Shown here piece after piece: positions 8,450-18,120 of a stretch of DNA of 64,000 nucleotides (position 1 is the stretch's first letter; each line of letters opens with the position of its first letter). The notes under the pieces were generated by a model. That model made no database searches. It saw only the letters and a list, made by a program, of their open reading frames with translations, and was not told the origin of the DNA. This DNA comes from Salinicola socius (GTDB lineage: Bacteria > Pseudomonadota > Gammaproteobacteria > Pseudomonadales > Halomonadaceae). Position numbers and translations under genes: made by a program. The stretch covers positions 248,001-312,000 of the forward strand of contig NZ_MSDO01000001.1 in NCBI RefSeq assembly GCF_001937195.1. The letters run 5' to 3'.

Positions 8450-10238
8450 TCTGGTGAAACACACGCCCGGCGGTGGTCGCGTTGATCTCGCCGATGCGAA
8501 TCACGAAGTCGCCGAAGGGCTCGCCATCTTCACGCTCGGTGGCGTAGCGCTGGATCAGCGGCGTCAGCGCCTCGAGAATGGTCGCTTCGTCGATGTTCTC
8601 GCGGTAGAGCTTGTTCAACCGTTGGCCGCTGAAACCGCCGCCAAGATAGAGGTTGTAATGCCCCGGCGCCTTGCCGACGAAACCGATCTCGGCCAGGTAC
8701 GGCCGCGCGCAGCCGTTGGGGCAGCCGGTCATGCGCACGATGATGGCATCGTCGGCGAGCCCAGCCTTGCGCATCACGGCGTCGAGCCGGTCGATCAGCG
8801 ACGGCAGGTAGCGCTCGCTTTCCGCCATCGCCAGCCCGCAGGTCGGGAATGCCACGCAGGCCATGGCGTTGCGTCGCAGCGGCGAAGTTTCCGCGACCAG
8901 CCGATGACGGTCCAGCAGCGCGTCGATGGCCCCGCGCCGGGACTCTTCGACCTGGGTAATGATCACGTTCTGATTGGTGGTCAGAACCAGATCGCCGTCA
9001 TGCTGCTCGGCAATCTCGCGCAGGCCGGTGCGTAGCTGCGGGCCATCCGGGAAGTCGGCGATGCGACCGTTCTGGACGAACAGGCCATAGTGCCAACGAC
9101 CGTCATCGCCTTGTATCCAGCCCAGCCGATCGCCGTTGTTGTCGAAGTGATAGTCGTGCGCCGGTGCCAGCGATTCGCCCAGTTGCCGTTCCACCTCCAA
9201 TTTGAACGCGTCGAGTCCCATCTCCTCGACGGTATATTTCAGTCGTGCCTGCTTGCGATCGCGGCGATTGCCGTTATCGCGCTGGACCAGCATGATCGCT
9301 TCCGCGACGGCGGGCGCGGCTTCCGGCGAACAGTATCCGATGGGATCGGAAAGGCGCGGAAAGGTCGACGGGTCGCCATGGGTCATGCCCATGCCACCGC
9401 CGATGCAGACGGTAAAGCCGTGAAGCTCGCCGTCGACCACGTCGGCGATGAAACCGACGTCGTGGGCGAACAGATCGACATCGTTCTCCGGCGGAATCGC
9501 CAGGGCCACCTTGAACTTGCGCGGCAGGTAATGGCGCGTATACAACGGCTCCTTGGGATCGAGCGGCTCCCGGTCGTCTCCCACCTTCGCTTCCGACTCA
9601 GCGCGCTCCGATTCACTCTTCGATTCACGTTCCTGGGCCCCACCGGCGACACGCTCCTCGCCGAGAAAGATTTCGTGATAGGCGCGGGTGCTGGGCAGTA
9701 GTCGGGTACTGATCCGGTGACTCAACTCGTAAACCTGACGATGAACGGCCGAGCGATGCGGATTGGCGGTGCAGATCACGTTGCGGTTGACGTCGCCACA
9801 GGCGGCGATGGTGTCCACCATGGCCTGATGGATCGTCTGCAGGTGCGGTCGCAGATTTTCCTTCAGCACGCCATGGTACTGAAAGGTCTGCCGTGTGGTG
9901 ATGCGCAGCGTGCCGTTGGCGTAGCGTGACGCCACGTCGTCGAGGGTCTGCCACTGCGCCGGCGTGACCAGACCGCCGGGCAGCCGCAATCGCACCATGA
10001 AGCTGTAGAGCGGTTCGAGTTTCTGATGCCGGCGCTCGTCGCGCAGGTCTCGATCATCCTGCTGGTAAAAGCCGTGAAACTTGGTCAGTTGGGTATCGTC
10101 CTCGGCGACGGCACCGGTAGCACGGTCGGCCAGACCCTCTTCGAGCGTCCCCCGCAGGTAATCGCTTTCAACCTTGAGCCGCTCGTTGGGATGCAGCTCA
10201 TCCAAGGGTACGTCACGCAATTTGGCGATGATGTCCAT
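8445..10238 (-). CDS. cysI: Sulfite reductase (NADPH) hemoprotein beta subunit
   Basis: 597 residues from an ATG preceded by AGGAGCG. CysI carries siroheme and a [4Fe-4S] cluster and reduces sulfite to sulfide in cysteine synthesis. The cluster/siroheme cysteines are visible in CVAFPTCGLAMAESER and MTGCPNGCARPYLAEIG near the C-terminus, and the N-terminal YQQDDRDLRDERRHQKLEP matches the family. An insertion of about 25 residues rich in Glu, Ser, Arg and Lys (after LGEERVAGG) precedes LYTRHYLPRKFKVA and is not in E. coli CysI as I recall it. It follows cysJ by 16 bp, so the two are cotranscribed. Confidence 0.96.
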   Translation of the reverse strand: MDIIAKLRDVPLDELHPNERLKVESDYLRGTLEEGLADRATGAVAEDDTQLTKFHGFYQQDDRDLRDERRHQKLEPLYSFMVRLRLPGGLVTPAQWQTLDDVASRYANGTLRITTRQTFQYHGVLKENLRPHLQTIHQAMVDTIAACGDVNRNVICTANPHRSAVHRQVYELSHRISTRLLPSTRAYHEIFLGEERVAGGAQERESKSESERAESEAKVGDDREPLDPKEPLYTRHYLPRKFKVALAIPPENDVDLFAHDVGFIADVVDGELHGFTVCIGGGMGMTHGDPSTFPRLSDPIGYCSPEAAPAVAEAIMLVQRDNGNRRDRKQARLKYTVEEMGLDAFKLEVERQLGESLAPAHDYHFDNNGDRLGWIQGDDGRWHYGLFVQNGRIADFPDGPQLRTGLREIAEQHDGDLVLTTNQNVIITQVEESRRGAIDALLDRHRLVAETSPLRRNAMACVAFPTCGLAMAESERYLPSLIDRLDAVMRKAGLADDAIIVRMTGCPNGCARPYLAEIGFVGKAPGHYNLYLGGGFSGQRLNKLYRENIDEATILEALTPLIQRYATEREDGEPFGDFVIRIGEINATTAGRVFHQT

Positions 10239-10254
10239 GTTGGCGCTCCTACGC

Positions 10255-12060
10255 TTAATAGATGTCGCGCTGATACCGCTTCTCCTGCTGCATCTCGCGC
10301 AGATAATCGTCGGCGCCGGCCTCGCCGTGCCCACCCTGCTCACGGATGACGTCGCGCAGCGCCTGATGCACGTCCGGCGCCATGAACTCGGCATCGCCAC
10401 AGACGTAGACATACGCCCCCGCTTCGAGCCAGGCATAGAGCGTTTCAGCCTGTTCGCGCAGACGATCCTGAACGTAGACCTTGTCGGCCTGATCGCGAGA
10501 GAAAGCGACATCCAATCGCGTTAGCAAGCCATGCTGGCGCCACTTGAGCCATTCCGATTGATACAGGAAGTCGCTGCGGAAGCGTCGGTCACCGAAGAAC
10601 AGCCAGTTGTCGCCGCCGGCGCCACGCTCCTCGCGTTCCTGCAGGAAAGCGCGAAACGGGGCAACGCCGGTACCGGGGCCGATCATGATCAGCGGCGCCT
10701 CGTCATCGTCCGGCAGCTTGAACTGCTTGTTGCGGTCGATATAGATCGGCACGCGGTCGCCGGGCTCGATGCGGTCCGCCAGGTAGCTCGTGGTGACGCC
10801 GTTGCGGGCGCGGCCGTGCGTCTCGTAGCGCACCACGGCGACGGTGAGATGCACTTCGTCGGGCACGGCTGCCTGGCTCGAAGCAATGGAATAGAGCCGT
10901 GGCGGCAACTTGCGCAGCGCCGCCGAAAACTGGGCGGCATCGATCCCCTCGACCGGGAACTGCTCGACCACATCGATGATCTGGCGCCCGTGAAGCCAGT
11001 CACGCAGTTCATCGCGGGCCTCTTCACCCAGCAACCGGCGCAATTCCGGCGCCTGCGACCATTCGGCCCATTGCTGCAGGAACGGCCGCGTCAGCGTCGT
11101 CACCTCGAAGTCCGTCAGCAGCGCGTCCCGCAGCACGCGCCCCTCTTCCAGCGGCGATTCGGCATCGAACTTGAGCATCTCGATCAGTTCGTCGACGTGG
11201 CCAGGGTCGTTCTGCGGCACCACGCCGACCGCATCGCCCGGCAGATATTCGAGCCCCGACTCTTCCAGCGACAGTTCGAGATGCAGGGTCTGCTTGTCCG
11301 AGTCGCGACCGTTGAGCGGCTGGCTGGTCAGCACTTCGGCCAAAAACGGATGCTTCTTGGAGTAGCGTGGCTGAACGTGTTGCGAAGCGTCGGTTGCGGC
11401 GACCTGAGTCGGTGGCGGCGTGGCGAGATCCCCGGCCAGCGACTCGAGCACCTCGTCGATCCAGGTTTCGGCCGTCTCTTCATAATCCACGTCGCAATCC
11501 ATCCGCTCGTGGATCGCTTCGCCACCGAGCTCTGCCAGCCGGGCGTCGAACTCCTTGCCGGTCTGGCAGAAGTGCTCGTAGCTGGCGTCGCCCAGGCCCA
11601 GCACGGCAAAACGCAGCCCCGCGAGTTTGGGCGCCTTGCGGCCCATCATCAGCTCGTGGAATTCGAGCGCCGGGTCGGGCGGATCGCCGTCGCCCTGGGT
11701 GCTGACGACGACCAGCAACCGCTCGACCGCCTTCAGCGTCTTCTTGCTGGCATCCGCCATGCTCAATAGCGTGACGTCGAAGCCCTTGGCGCCAGCACGC
11801 TCGGCGGCCAGCTCGGCCACCCCTTCGGCATTGCCGGTCTGGCTGCCGTAGAGCACGGTCAACGTGGTGGACGCTGTCGGCGTTGTCTGCGAGGCCCCGG
11901 CCTGCGTCGTCCCTGCTGCGGCCTGGGCGCCGAGACCGGCCAGATAACCGCTCAACCACTGGCGCTGGGAGGCATCCAGATCCGCCAGCGCCTGCTGCAC
12001 GCGCTTGGCCTGATCGGCACTCAGGGGGCTGTTGGTGTCGGTCAGCGAGTTGGGAGCCAT
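10255..12060 (-). CDS. cysJ: Sulfite reductase (NADPH) flavoprotein alpha subunit
   Basis: 601 residues from the ATG after GAGAGG. Domains in order: a flavodoxin-like FMN domain (VLYGSQTGNAEGVAELAA, VSTQGDGDPPDPALEFHELM), a linker/FAD domain with RLYSIASS, and an NADPH-binding domain with GPGTGVAPFRAFLQEREERGAGG and the C-terminal YVCGDAEFMAPDVHQAL. The protein passes electrons NADPH-FAD-FMN to CysI. The C-terminus REMQQEKRYQRDIY is the standard CysJ end. First gene of the cysJ-cysI operon; its upstream region has repeated GGTAACC-type motifs. Confidence 0.96.
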   Translation of the reverse strand: MAPNSLTDTNSPLSADQAKRVQQALADLDASQRQWLSGYLAGLGAQAAAGTTQAGASQTTPTASTTLTVLYGSQTGNAEGVAELAAERAGAKGFDVTLLSMADASKKTLKAVERLLVVVSTQGDGDPPDPALEFHELMMGRKAPKLAGLRFAVLGLGDASYEHFCQTGKEFDARLAELGGEAIHERMDCDVDYEETAETWIDEVLESLAGDLATPPPTQVAATDASQHVQPRYSKKHPFLAEVLTSQPLNGRDSDKQTLHLELSLEESGLEYLPGDAVGVVPQNDPGHVDELIEMLKFDAESPLEEGRVLRDALLTDFEVTTLTRPFLQQWAEWSQAPELRRLLGEEARDELRDWLHGRQIIDVVEQFPVEGIDAAQFSAALRKLPPRLYSIASSQAAVPDEVHLTVAVVRYETHGRARNGVTTSYLADRIEPGDRVPIYIDRNKQFKLPDDDEAPLIMIGPGTGVAPFRAFLQEREERGAGGDNWLFFGDRRFRSDFLYQSEWLKWRQHGLLTRLDVAFSRDQADKVYVQDRLREQAETLYAWLEAGAYVYVCGDAEFMAPDVHQALRDVIREQGGHGEAGADDYLREMQQEKRYQRDIY

Positions 12061-12080
12061 CCATGACCTCTCGGCATATC

Positions 12081-12164
12081 CGGTAACCGATAAACCGGTA
12101 ATTGAACGAAACGGCGCAAAGCGCGCTCTCGACATCGATTGGCTAAAGCCTAGTCGGTTAACCG
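12081..12164. promoter_or_regulatory. cysJ upstream region with repeated GGTTAACC-like motifs
   Basis: Within the 311-bp gap between cysJ and the glutathione transferase gene, three related motifs occur: CGGTAACCG (12081-12089), AACCGGTAA (12094-12102) and the perfect palindrome CGGTTAACCG (12155-12164). They may be binding sites for a regulator of cysJI (CysB is the usual one), but this is a guess. The rest of the gap (12165-12371) shows only an SD-like GGAGG before the next gene. Confidence 0.35.
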
Positions 12165-12371
12165 TTGAGTGTTGGGGCGAGTGAAAAGAATCAAAAAGTC
12201 CGATCGGCGCTGTGCTTATTCCATCGAACGATCACGCTTCATTGGATCGCGCGCTGTGTCCCGAGTAATCAGGCGCTGTTCTCTCGAACGTTCGGCGACC
12301 GAGTGACCGAGGCTTTGCGGATCAACGACGAAATCGCAATACTCGACGTTTCCCTGACAGCGGAGGCCGCC

Positions 12372-13061
12372 ATGACGTATCGACTCTTCATCGCCAACAA
12401 GAACTACTCTTCCTGGTCGATGCGACCCTGGGTGCTGCTGCGCGCGCTGGACATCCCGTTCGAGGAGGTGCTGACGCCGTTCGAAGGTGCCGGCCAGCAG
12501 CAGGCGTTCACGCACTTTTCGCCCACGGCCAAAGTGCCCTGCCTGCACGATGGCGAGCAGGTGGTGTGGGATTCACTGGCGATTCTGGAATATGTTGCCG
12601 AGGGTCATCCGGCCGCATGGCCCGGCGATCGCGCCGCCCGGGCCTGGGCGCGCTGCGCCAGTGCCGAGATGCACTCGGGCTTTGCGGCGATACGCGACGA
12701 GTGCTCGATGAACTGCTCGCTGACCCTCGATCTGGATACGCCGAGCGAAGCGCTCGAGAAGGATCTGACTCGCCTCGATATTCTCTGGCAGGAAGGTCTC
12801 GAGGCGTTTGGCGGCCCATGGCTCGCCGGCGACACGTTCACCGCCGTGGACGCCATGTTCGCCCCGGTCGCGGTGCGTATCCGCGGCTACGGTATCGAAC
12901 TCGGCACGCCCGCCATGGCCTACGCCGAGCGCCTGCTCGCGCATCCGGCGGTGGCCGAATGGATCGAACAGGGCATCGCCGAGACGTGGATCGACGAGCC
13001 ACATGAGGCCGACTGCATTCGTGGCAGACGAATCATCGAGGATCGGCGCCAGCGAGCCTGA
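12372..13061 (+). CDS. Glutathione S-transferase family protein
   Basis: 229 residues from the ATG 5 bp after GGAGG; longer in-frame versions add about 69 residues with no family resemblance. The N-terminal thioredoxin-like domain reads YRLFIANKNYSSWSMRPWVLLRALDIPFEEV, with the serine-rich SSWS at the glutathione site, followed by the helical C-terminal domain. It most resembles the bacterial GST branch that includes YfcF-like proteins. Such enzymes conjugate or reduce electrophiles with glutathione in the cytoplasm. It stands alone between cysJ (divergent) and an araC gene 102 bp downstream. Confidence 0.9.
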   Translation: MTYRLFIANKNYSSWSMRPWVLLRALDIPFEEVLTPFEGAGQQQAFTHFSPTAKVPCLHDGEQVVWDSLAILEYVAEGHPAAWPGDRAARAWARCASAEMHSGFAAIRDECSMNCSLTLDLDTPSEALEKDLTRLDILWQEGLEAFGGPWLAGDTFTAVDAMFAPVAVRIRGYGIELGTPAMAYAERLLAHPAVAEWIEQGIAETWIDEPHEADCIRGRRIIEDRRQRA

Positions 13062-13163
13062 GTCGAGATCCGGCCTCGTCGCCTGCCATTGCGCAATAAT
13101 GTCCAAGCTATCGGCATGTCGCTCGGCCTAGGCTAGGCGGATCGGCGTTCGGGGAGAGGAGCC

Positions 13164-13997
13164 ATGGCCAAGCAGACCAGCCAGTTTCGGTTTTTCAAGA
13201 GTCGGCACGTGCCCGAGCTTACCGTGCTGCAAGCGGCGATGAGTGATTTTCGCTACGATCCTCACGCTCACGAGGAGTATGCCTTCGGCGTCACGCTCGC
13301 CGGCCGCCAGGATTTCTTCAGCAGCGGGCAGTATCACCGCAGCCCGCCCGGCAACGTCATCCAGTTCAATCCCGGCGAGGTCCACGATGGTCAGTCGGGT
13401 GGCGGCAGCGCGCTGGGCTACGTGATGACCTACGTGTCGCCCGCCCAGCTCGAAGCCGCGTTTGCCGATGCGACGGGGCACGAGAGTAACGAAAGCTTCA
13501 GAAGCCGCGACACGCTGATCCCCGACCCGGTACTGCGCGACGCCATCCTGGAGCTGGCGCGCCTGGTGACCCAGCATGTCGGCAGCCGTATCGACCAGGA
13601 ATACGCCCTCTACCGGATCGCCACCCGACTCGTCCAGCGTGACGGCCAGTTCAATCCGGGGGCCGTCGTGGGCCGCTCCGATGCGCTGCTGAAGCGCGCC
13701 AGGGAGTACGTTCTCGCTCATCTGGAAGAGGATATGTCGCTGGACGATCTGAGCCAGGCTGCGCATCTTTCGAAGTACCATTTCCTGCGACTGTTCCGCC
13801 AGCAGTTCGGCATGACGCCGCACCAGTATGTCATCAACTGCCGCATCAACGCCGCGCGTCATGCGCTGGAAACCGGCGAGCAGCCCAGCGCGGTTGCGAT
13901 GCGTTACGGCTTCGCCGACCTCAGCCACTTCAACCGGCGCTTCAAACGCATCTACGCCATGACGCCGTACCAGTACCAGCGCGCCGTCACCCCCTGA
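13164..13997 (+). CDS. AraC-family transcriptional regulator
   Basis: 277 residues preceded by a strong GGGGAGAGGAG site. The N-terminal half is an AraC-type cupin (DPHAHEEYAFGVTLAGRQDFFS, NPGEVHDGQ), the C-terminal ~100 residues contain two HTH motifs ending in the family signature AMRYGFADLSHFNRRFKRIYAMTPYQY. It is followed after 13 bp by a LysE-type exporter, an arrangement in which the AraC protein senses an amino acid or related compound and switches on its export. Ligand unknown. Confidence 0.9.
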   Translation: MAKQTSQFRFFKSRHVPELTVLQAAMSDFRYDPHAHEEYAFGVTLAGRQDFFSSGQYHRSPPGNVIQFNPGEVHDGQSGGGSALGYVMTYVSPAQLEAAFADATGHESNESFRSRDTLIPDPVLRDAILELARLVTQHVGSRIDQEYALYRIATRLVQRDGQFNPGAVVGRSDALLKRAREYVLAHLEEDMSLDDLSQAAHLSKYHFLRLFRQQFGMTPHQYVINCRINAARHALETGEQPSAVAMRYGFADLSHFNRRFKRIYAMTPYQYQRAVTP

Positions 13998-14010
13998 CCC
14001 AGAGTCCGCC

Positions 14011-14619
14011 ATGTTAGCGATCGTCGCCTATGCTCTGGGCGTCATGTACACGCCTGGGCCCGTGAACCTGCTCGGCCTGAATGCCGGGCTCCATGGCCAG
14101 GCCAGATCCTCGCTGGGGTTCTATATCGGCGTGGGGCTGGCCATGCTGATCCTGTTTCTCCTGTTCGGCTGGGCCGGTGCCGCCTGGGTCCGGGGCGATA
14201 TGCTTGCGGTGGTGGGCGCGCTGGGCTGCGGTTACATCTTCTATCTCGCCATCAATATCGCCCGTTCGAGCATCGACCTGCCGGCCGTGCGCCAGGCACC
14301 ACGGGTAATGCGCTTGCGCGATGGGCTGATCATGCAGCTGTGCAATCCCAAGGGAATCGTGGCGACGCTGCCGATCGCCACCATTCAGTTTCCCGCTGCG
14401 GGCATCCACGGGCTCAGCCTGACGCTGTGGTCAATGGGTCTGGCCGCGCTGGCTGTCGGTGCCCCCGGCAGCTACGCGCTGATCGGTGTCGTGCTCGGCA
14501 AGCGACTCGAGAATCCCAAAATCCTCCAGGGCTTCAGCCTGGGGATGGCCGCGCTACTCGCGGGTGTCGCGCTGTCCATCGGCTACGAGCATGTCTGGCT
14601 GCCGCTGACGGCTGATTGA
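14011..14619 (+). CDS. LysE/RhtB-type amino-acid exporter
   Basis: 202 residues, almost wholly hydrophobic with about six membrane segments. The N-terminal MLAIVAYALGVMYTPGPVNLLGLNAGLHG carries the TPGPxN signature of LysE/RhtB transporters, which export amino acids or their derivatives by H+ antiport. It is the second gene of the araC-lysE unit and is probably induced by the upstream regulator. Substrate unknown. Confidence 0.9.
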   Translation: MLAIVAYALGVMYTPGPVNLLGLNAGLHGQARSSLGFYIGVGLAMLILFLLFGWAGAAWVRGDMLAVVGALGCGYIFYLAINIARSSIDLPAVRQAPRVMRLRDGLIMQLCNPKGIVATLPIATIQFPAAGIHGLSLTLWSMGLAALAVGAPGSYALIGVVLGKRLENPKILQGFSLGMAALLAGVALSIGYEHVWLPLTAD

Positions 14620-14668
14620 CTGATGGCTGGCCGAATAGCGCCCAGATCGCCGCTAGTGGGCTATCCGT

Positions 14669-16456
14669 TCAACCGTCGCCCCCGATCAGCGCTTGCAGGG
14701 AGTCGACCGGCGACGTGACAATATTGTTGAGCGACTCCGTGAGCGCTTGCCACACCACCACGCTCATATCCACCTGAGTGTTGCCATCGACGGTGGTCTC
14801 GATGGGGATGTCCAGGTTGATCACGCCCGTTTCGGCCTGCAGCAACCCGATCAGACGCTTCAAAGGTAACGACGTCTCGTTCGGGTCGATCTCGTTGCCC
14901 AGATCCAACCGCTTGAGAATGATGTGGTTGCGCGCGGTCAACGTATCGCCCTGCAAGAGATAGTCGAGCTCGAGATCAGCGATACCGTGTTCGATACGAT
15001 AGCCGGCAAAGCGCTGAATGTAGGGCGCGAACTGGGACAGCGCCAGATGCTGGGTCGTCAGGCGCATCCGTCCACCGGGTGGGTTGCCCAGACTGACGTT
15101 CCCCTCGATCCTCACCGGGGTGCCGTCGCTCTCCATGCCCTCGAAGCGATAGCTCGCGGGCTTGGCGCTGCGGGTATCGAACCGGGTGAACTGGCCGCTC
15201 AACTGGCTGACGGCGAGCGAAACGGTCGGCGACATGCGCCGATCCTCGAAATCGAACCTTCCCCGCTCGATCTCGAGTCGGTTCAAGGCGACCGCCAGCC
15301 CCTGGCTCCGACCCGCGTTACGCGCCTGGTCCTGCGGCAGATTCCGGTTCTGCTCCTGCCCCTGATTCGGAGAGGCCTCGCCTCGACCAGCGGCCTGATC
15401 GCCGCCCTGTCGATCATTCGTCGCCTGACCACCTTGCCCGTCGCTGAACGGCGCGGTGAGATTCAAACGCCCATCATCATCGATCAGGGCCGTCAGCGTT
15501 GGTGCGGCGAGCCTCGATGAATCGATCACCAGATGATCGCCTGCAGTGAAATCGAGGCCCTCGAAGACGCCATGTTCCAGCGACAGCAACGACTGGCCCT
15601 GCTTGTCGGTCGTTGCCAGATCATCGAGCCCCAGTTGCCCCTGATAGGCGATCAACGCGTCCACGGCGGCACCGAAACGAACCTGACCATCGAGATCGAC
15701 TCGGCCTCTCTCGAGTCGTACCGCCGACGCAGCGCTGATCCACGGCTCGAAGGCCTTGACCGCTACGTTTCGCGCGTTGACGGAAAGATCGCCGATCAAC
15801 GGCATCACGCCGAATCGCCCGTCGAGATCGACGCGGCCACCGCCGACCGTCCCCGAGGCCTGCCCCTGCATCGGCGAATCGCTCGAGCGCTGATAATCGT
15901 GCAGCGTGACGCTCACGTCAGTGGCGCCCAATGACGGCTTCCCGGAAATCCGTCGGTCCTGCCAATCGATCCGGCCGTCGTCCGCCTCGATACGGTCGAT
16001 GCCGAGCGGCGCGACGTTCCCCGACGATGAATCCTCGCCCAGTGTGGTCAGGTTGAGCGGCCCGGAGGAAGGAGAAACGAGGTGGAGACGTGGCGAATGG
16101 AGCTGCACCTCAGAGATATGAATGCCGGGCTGCCAGAGCGTCGACCACGAGAAGACGACCTTGCCGGACTCGATCGAGATCATCGGTGTGTCGTTCTTGC
16201 CGATTCGCAGCGCCGAGAACGCGGCAGTCGCCGTGAACGGATTGAAACTGACGCGTTCGATCTGGACACGCTCCCCCAGCGATTGGGTGAAGCGGCTTTC
16301 CGCCCACTTCGTGAGCGCCCAAGGCCCCACCACGAGGATCAGAAACATCACCAGGACAGCCAGGCCGAATAGACTGGCGCGGCGGCCGCGAGCCGCGTTG
16401 AACATGGCCTCGCTCCCTTGCGTTGATACCGGAGATTGCGAAAAAGACATCGTCAT
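14669..16456 (-). CDS. DUF748 (AsmA-like) envelope protein
   Basis: 595 residues. One N-terminal membrane anchor (about residues 27-50, LFGLAVLVMFLILVVGPWAL) is followed by a long periplasmic region built of beta-rich AsmA/DUF748 repeats: ERVSFNPFTATAAFSALRIG near the start and GMRLTTQHLALSQFAPYIQRFAGYRIEHGIADLELDY further on. Relatives are AsmA-clan proteins linked with lipid transfer across the envelope; no defined reaction is known to me. A Gln/Asn/Gly-rich insert lies near residues 345-385. Its ATG shares one base with the stop codon of the YgjV-like gene, so translation is coupled. An alternative start lies two codons in. Confidence 0.82.
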   Translation of the reverse strand: MTMSFSQSPVSTQGSEAMFNAARGRRASLFGLAVLVMFLILVVGPWALTKWAESRFTQSLGERVQIERVSFNPFTATAAFSALRIGKNDTPMISIESGKVVFSWSTLWQPGIHISEVQLHSPRLHLVSPSSGPLNLTTLGEDSSSGNVAPLGIDRIEADDGRIDWQDRRISGKPSLGATDVSVTLHDYQRSSDSPMQGQASGTVGGGRVDLDGRFGVMPLIGDLSVNARNVAVKAFEPWISAASAVRLERGRVDLDGQVRFGAAVDALIAYQGQLGLDDLATTDKQGQSLLSLEHGVFEGLDFTAGDHLVIDSSRLAAPTLTALIDDDGRLNLTAPFSDGQGGQATNDRQGGDQAAGRGEASPNQGQEQNRNLPQDQARNAGRSQGLAVALNRLEIERGRFDFEDRRMSPTVSLAVSQLSGQFTRFDTRSAKPASYRFEGMESDGTPVRIEGNVSLGNPPGGRMRLTTQHLALSQFAPYIQRFAGYRIEHGIADLELDYLLQGDTLTARNHIILKRLDLGNEIDPNETSLPLKRLIGLLQAETGVINLDIPIETTVDGNTQVDMSVVVWQALTESLNNIVTSPVDSLQALIGGDG

Positions 16457-16980
16457 CAGCCTGACTCGGGCCGATGCCTTGCGCGATGAAGACGCCAGAT
16501 GGTGAGAAGGTTGGTGCCGAGCGCCAACGCTTCGGCGATGGCACCACCGATCGAGCCGATGATCAACGCATTGATCAACCAGCTAAGCGCCACGCCGGCG
16601 AGCATGGCCCGCATGACCAGGCCGCGGAACAGGAACATCGCCAGCGTGCCGAAGGTGGCCGCCAGCAAAGGAAAGAGATCGTACCATTCGCGCCACGTCG
16701 CGAGCGCCACGAGGCCACTGGCGACCAGCACCAGACTCATCACCGTCAGATTGCGGGGAAAACGACGTGCCAGCAGGATACGCAAGACGACCAGCACCGA
16801 CATGCCCATCGCCACCCACTGCCCGAAAAAGCCGAAATGCACCGCGAAAGCGACATTGGCGAAGATCAGATAGACCAGCAGCCGATCATCCTGGCGGCTG
16901 GCAAAGGCGATGATGATAAAGCCGAGAGCGACGAGCCCGCCCAGTTGGGCGGCGATCCAGGTCGGGCTGAAAGCGTCCAT
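16456..16980 (-). CDS. YgjV-family inner-membrane protein
   Basis: 174 residues from the ATG after TTAGGAGC; nearly all hydrophobic, with six or so membrane segments beginning WIAAQLGGLVALGFIIIAFASRQDDRLLVYLIFANVAFAVHFGFFGQWVA, a pattern typical of the YgjV family. Function of that family is not established. It is the first gene of a two-gene unit with the DUF748 protein, whose start overlaps its stop. The 200 bp upstream of it (16981-17180) hold no gene. Confidence 0.78.
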   Translation of the reverse strand: MDAFSPTWIAAQLGGLVALGFIIIAFASRQDDRLLVYLIFANVAFAVHFGFFGQWVAMGMSVLVVLRILLARRFPRNLTVMSLVLVASGLVALATWREWYDLFPLLAATFGTLAMFLFRGLVMRAMLAGVALSWLINALIIGSIGGAIAEALALGTNLLTIWRLHRARHRPESG

Positions 16981-17180
16981 GCGGCTCCTAATGCCGAGCA
17001 GGATTGACTTGAAAGCCCTCAAGCTTAGACGGTTCGGAACGCGACCGATGCCTCTGCCTCGCATCGATCGAAAATTCCCTGGAGTGAACGTTCATGCTGG
17101 CGCAGCCCTACCCCCATCAAGAAAGACGCCAGACGAAGAGAAATAGCTGAAGTGATGAGACAGTGACGAGACCAGAGCGC

Positions 17181-17930
17181 TTAGTAACCCACTCCGCGCA
17201 CGCCGCCGGACGCCCGAATGGATTCGCCGGTAACCCAGCGCGAGTCGTCGGAGGCCAGGAACACCGCCAGCGGTGCAACGTCTTCCGGCTCGCCTAACCG
17301 GCCCAGCGGCGTACCGGCAACGAGCTTTTCGCCAAGCTCCCCGGCAAAATTGCCGTCAGTCCCCGGGGTATTGGTGTGTCCGGGCAAGATCGAATTCACT
17401 CGAATACCTCGCGCTCCGAGCTCTCTTGCCAAGGCGAACGTCAACGTATCGACGGCGCCCTTGGTGGCGGAATAGACACTGGAAGCCAGGTAGGGATCGG
17501 TGCTGAGAATCGAACTGATATTGATGACACTGCCCGATTGACCGAACAGCTTGGAGGCCTCACGAATGGCCAGGAGATAGCCCAAGACATTCAGATCGAA
17601 CTGTTTGTGGAACGCTTCCTCGGTGAGATCTTCGATCATTTGAAAGACCGCCACACCGGCATTGTTGACCAGGACATCTAGCGTCCCGTATTCCATTCTC
17701 ACGCTTTCGAACAGCCGAACGACATCGATGGCCTGACTCATGTCCGCCTGGATAGGGAAAGCGTTGCCGCCTTGCTCCTGAATCTGCTTCACAACCGTGT
17801 TGGCGTCGTCCGCGTTCGAGGCATAGTTGACGACGACGGTGGCGCCCGCCGCGCCCAGCGCTTTGGCGATACCCGCACCGATGCCTTTAGATCCGCCGGT
17901 GACGACGGCAATTTTTCCTTCGAGTTTCAT
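17181..17930 (-). CDS. Short-chain dehydrogenase/reductase
   Basis: 249 residues from the ATG after GGAAG; a TTG five codons upstream is a poorer start. Classical SDR motifs: TGGSKGIGAGIAKAL (cofactor binding, near residues 11-25), NNAGVAVFQ (near 89), the catalytic Ser in NISS, and YSATKGAVDTLTF with the Tyr-x3-Lys pair near 154-158. It probably uses NADPH and reduces a small carbonyl compound. It is divergent from the AraC gene at 18121 across 190 bp, the likely regulator. Substrate unknown. Confidence 0.9.
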   Translation of the reverse strand: MKLEGKIAVVTGGSKGIGAGIAKALGAAGATVVVNYASNADDANTVVKQIQEQGGNAFPIQADMSQAIDVVRLFESVRMEYGTLDVLVNNAGVAVFQMIEDLTEEAFHKQFDLNVLGYLLAIREASKLFGQSGSVINISSILSTDPYLASSVYSATKGAVDTLTFALARELGARGIRVNSILPGHTNTPGTDGNFAGELGEKLVAGTPLGRLGEPEDVAPLAVFLASDDSRWVTGESIRASGGVRGVGY

Positions 17931-18120
17931 GAGATTAGCTTCCAATTATGGGGTGATCCCGTAAATATCGCGTTACGTTCTTGCAACCTCGGTGCGATCT
18001 ACGGCCTGGCAACAGTATTCGGCCAAAAGGAAGTCAGACGATTGCCAACTACTCGCAGCTTATTGCCTGTTCTTCTCATGTCGCTTGCTTTGCCCGTATA
18101 GCCGGCTCAAGGTCGAGTCC

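Noticed and set aside
8445-10511. Longer CysI start reaching into cysJ
   Set aside because: The extra 91 residues are translated from the cysJ gene in another frame; the ATG at 10238 has a good SD and gives the family N-terminus.
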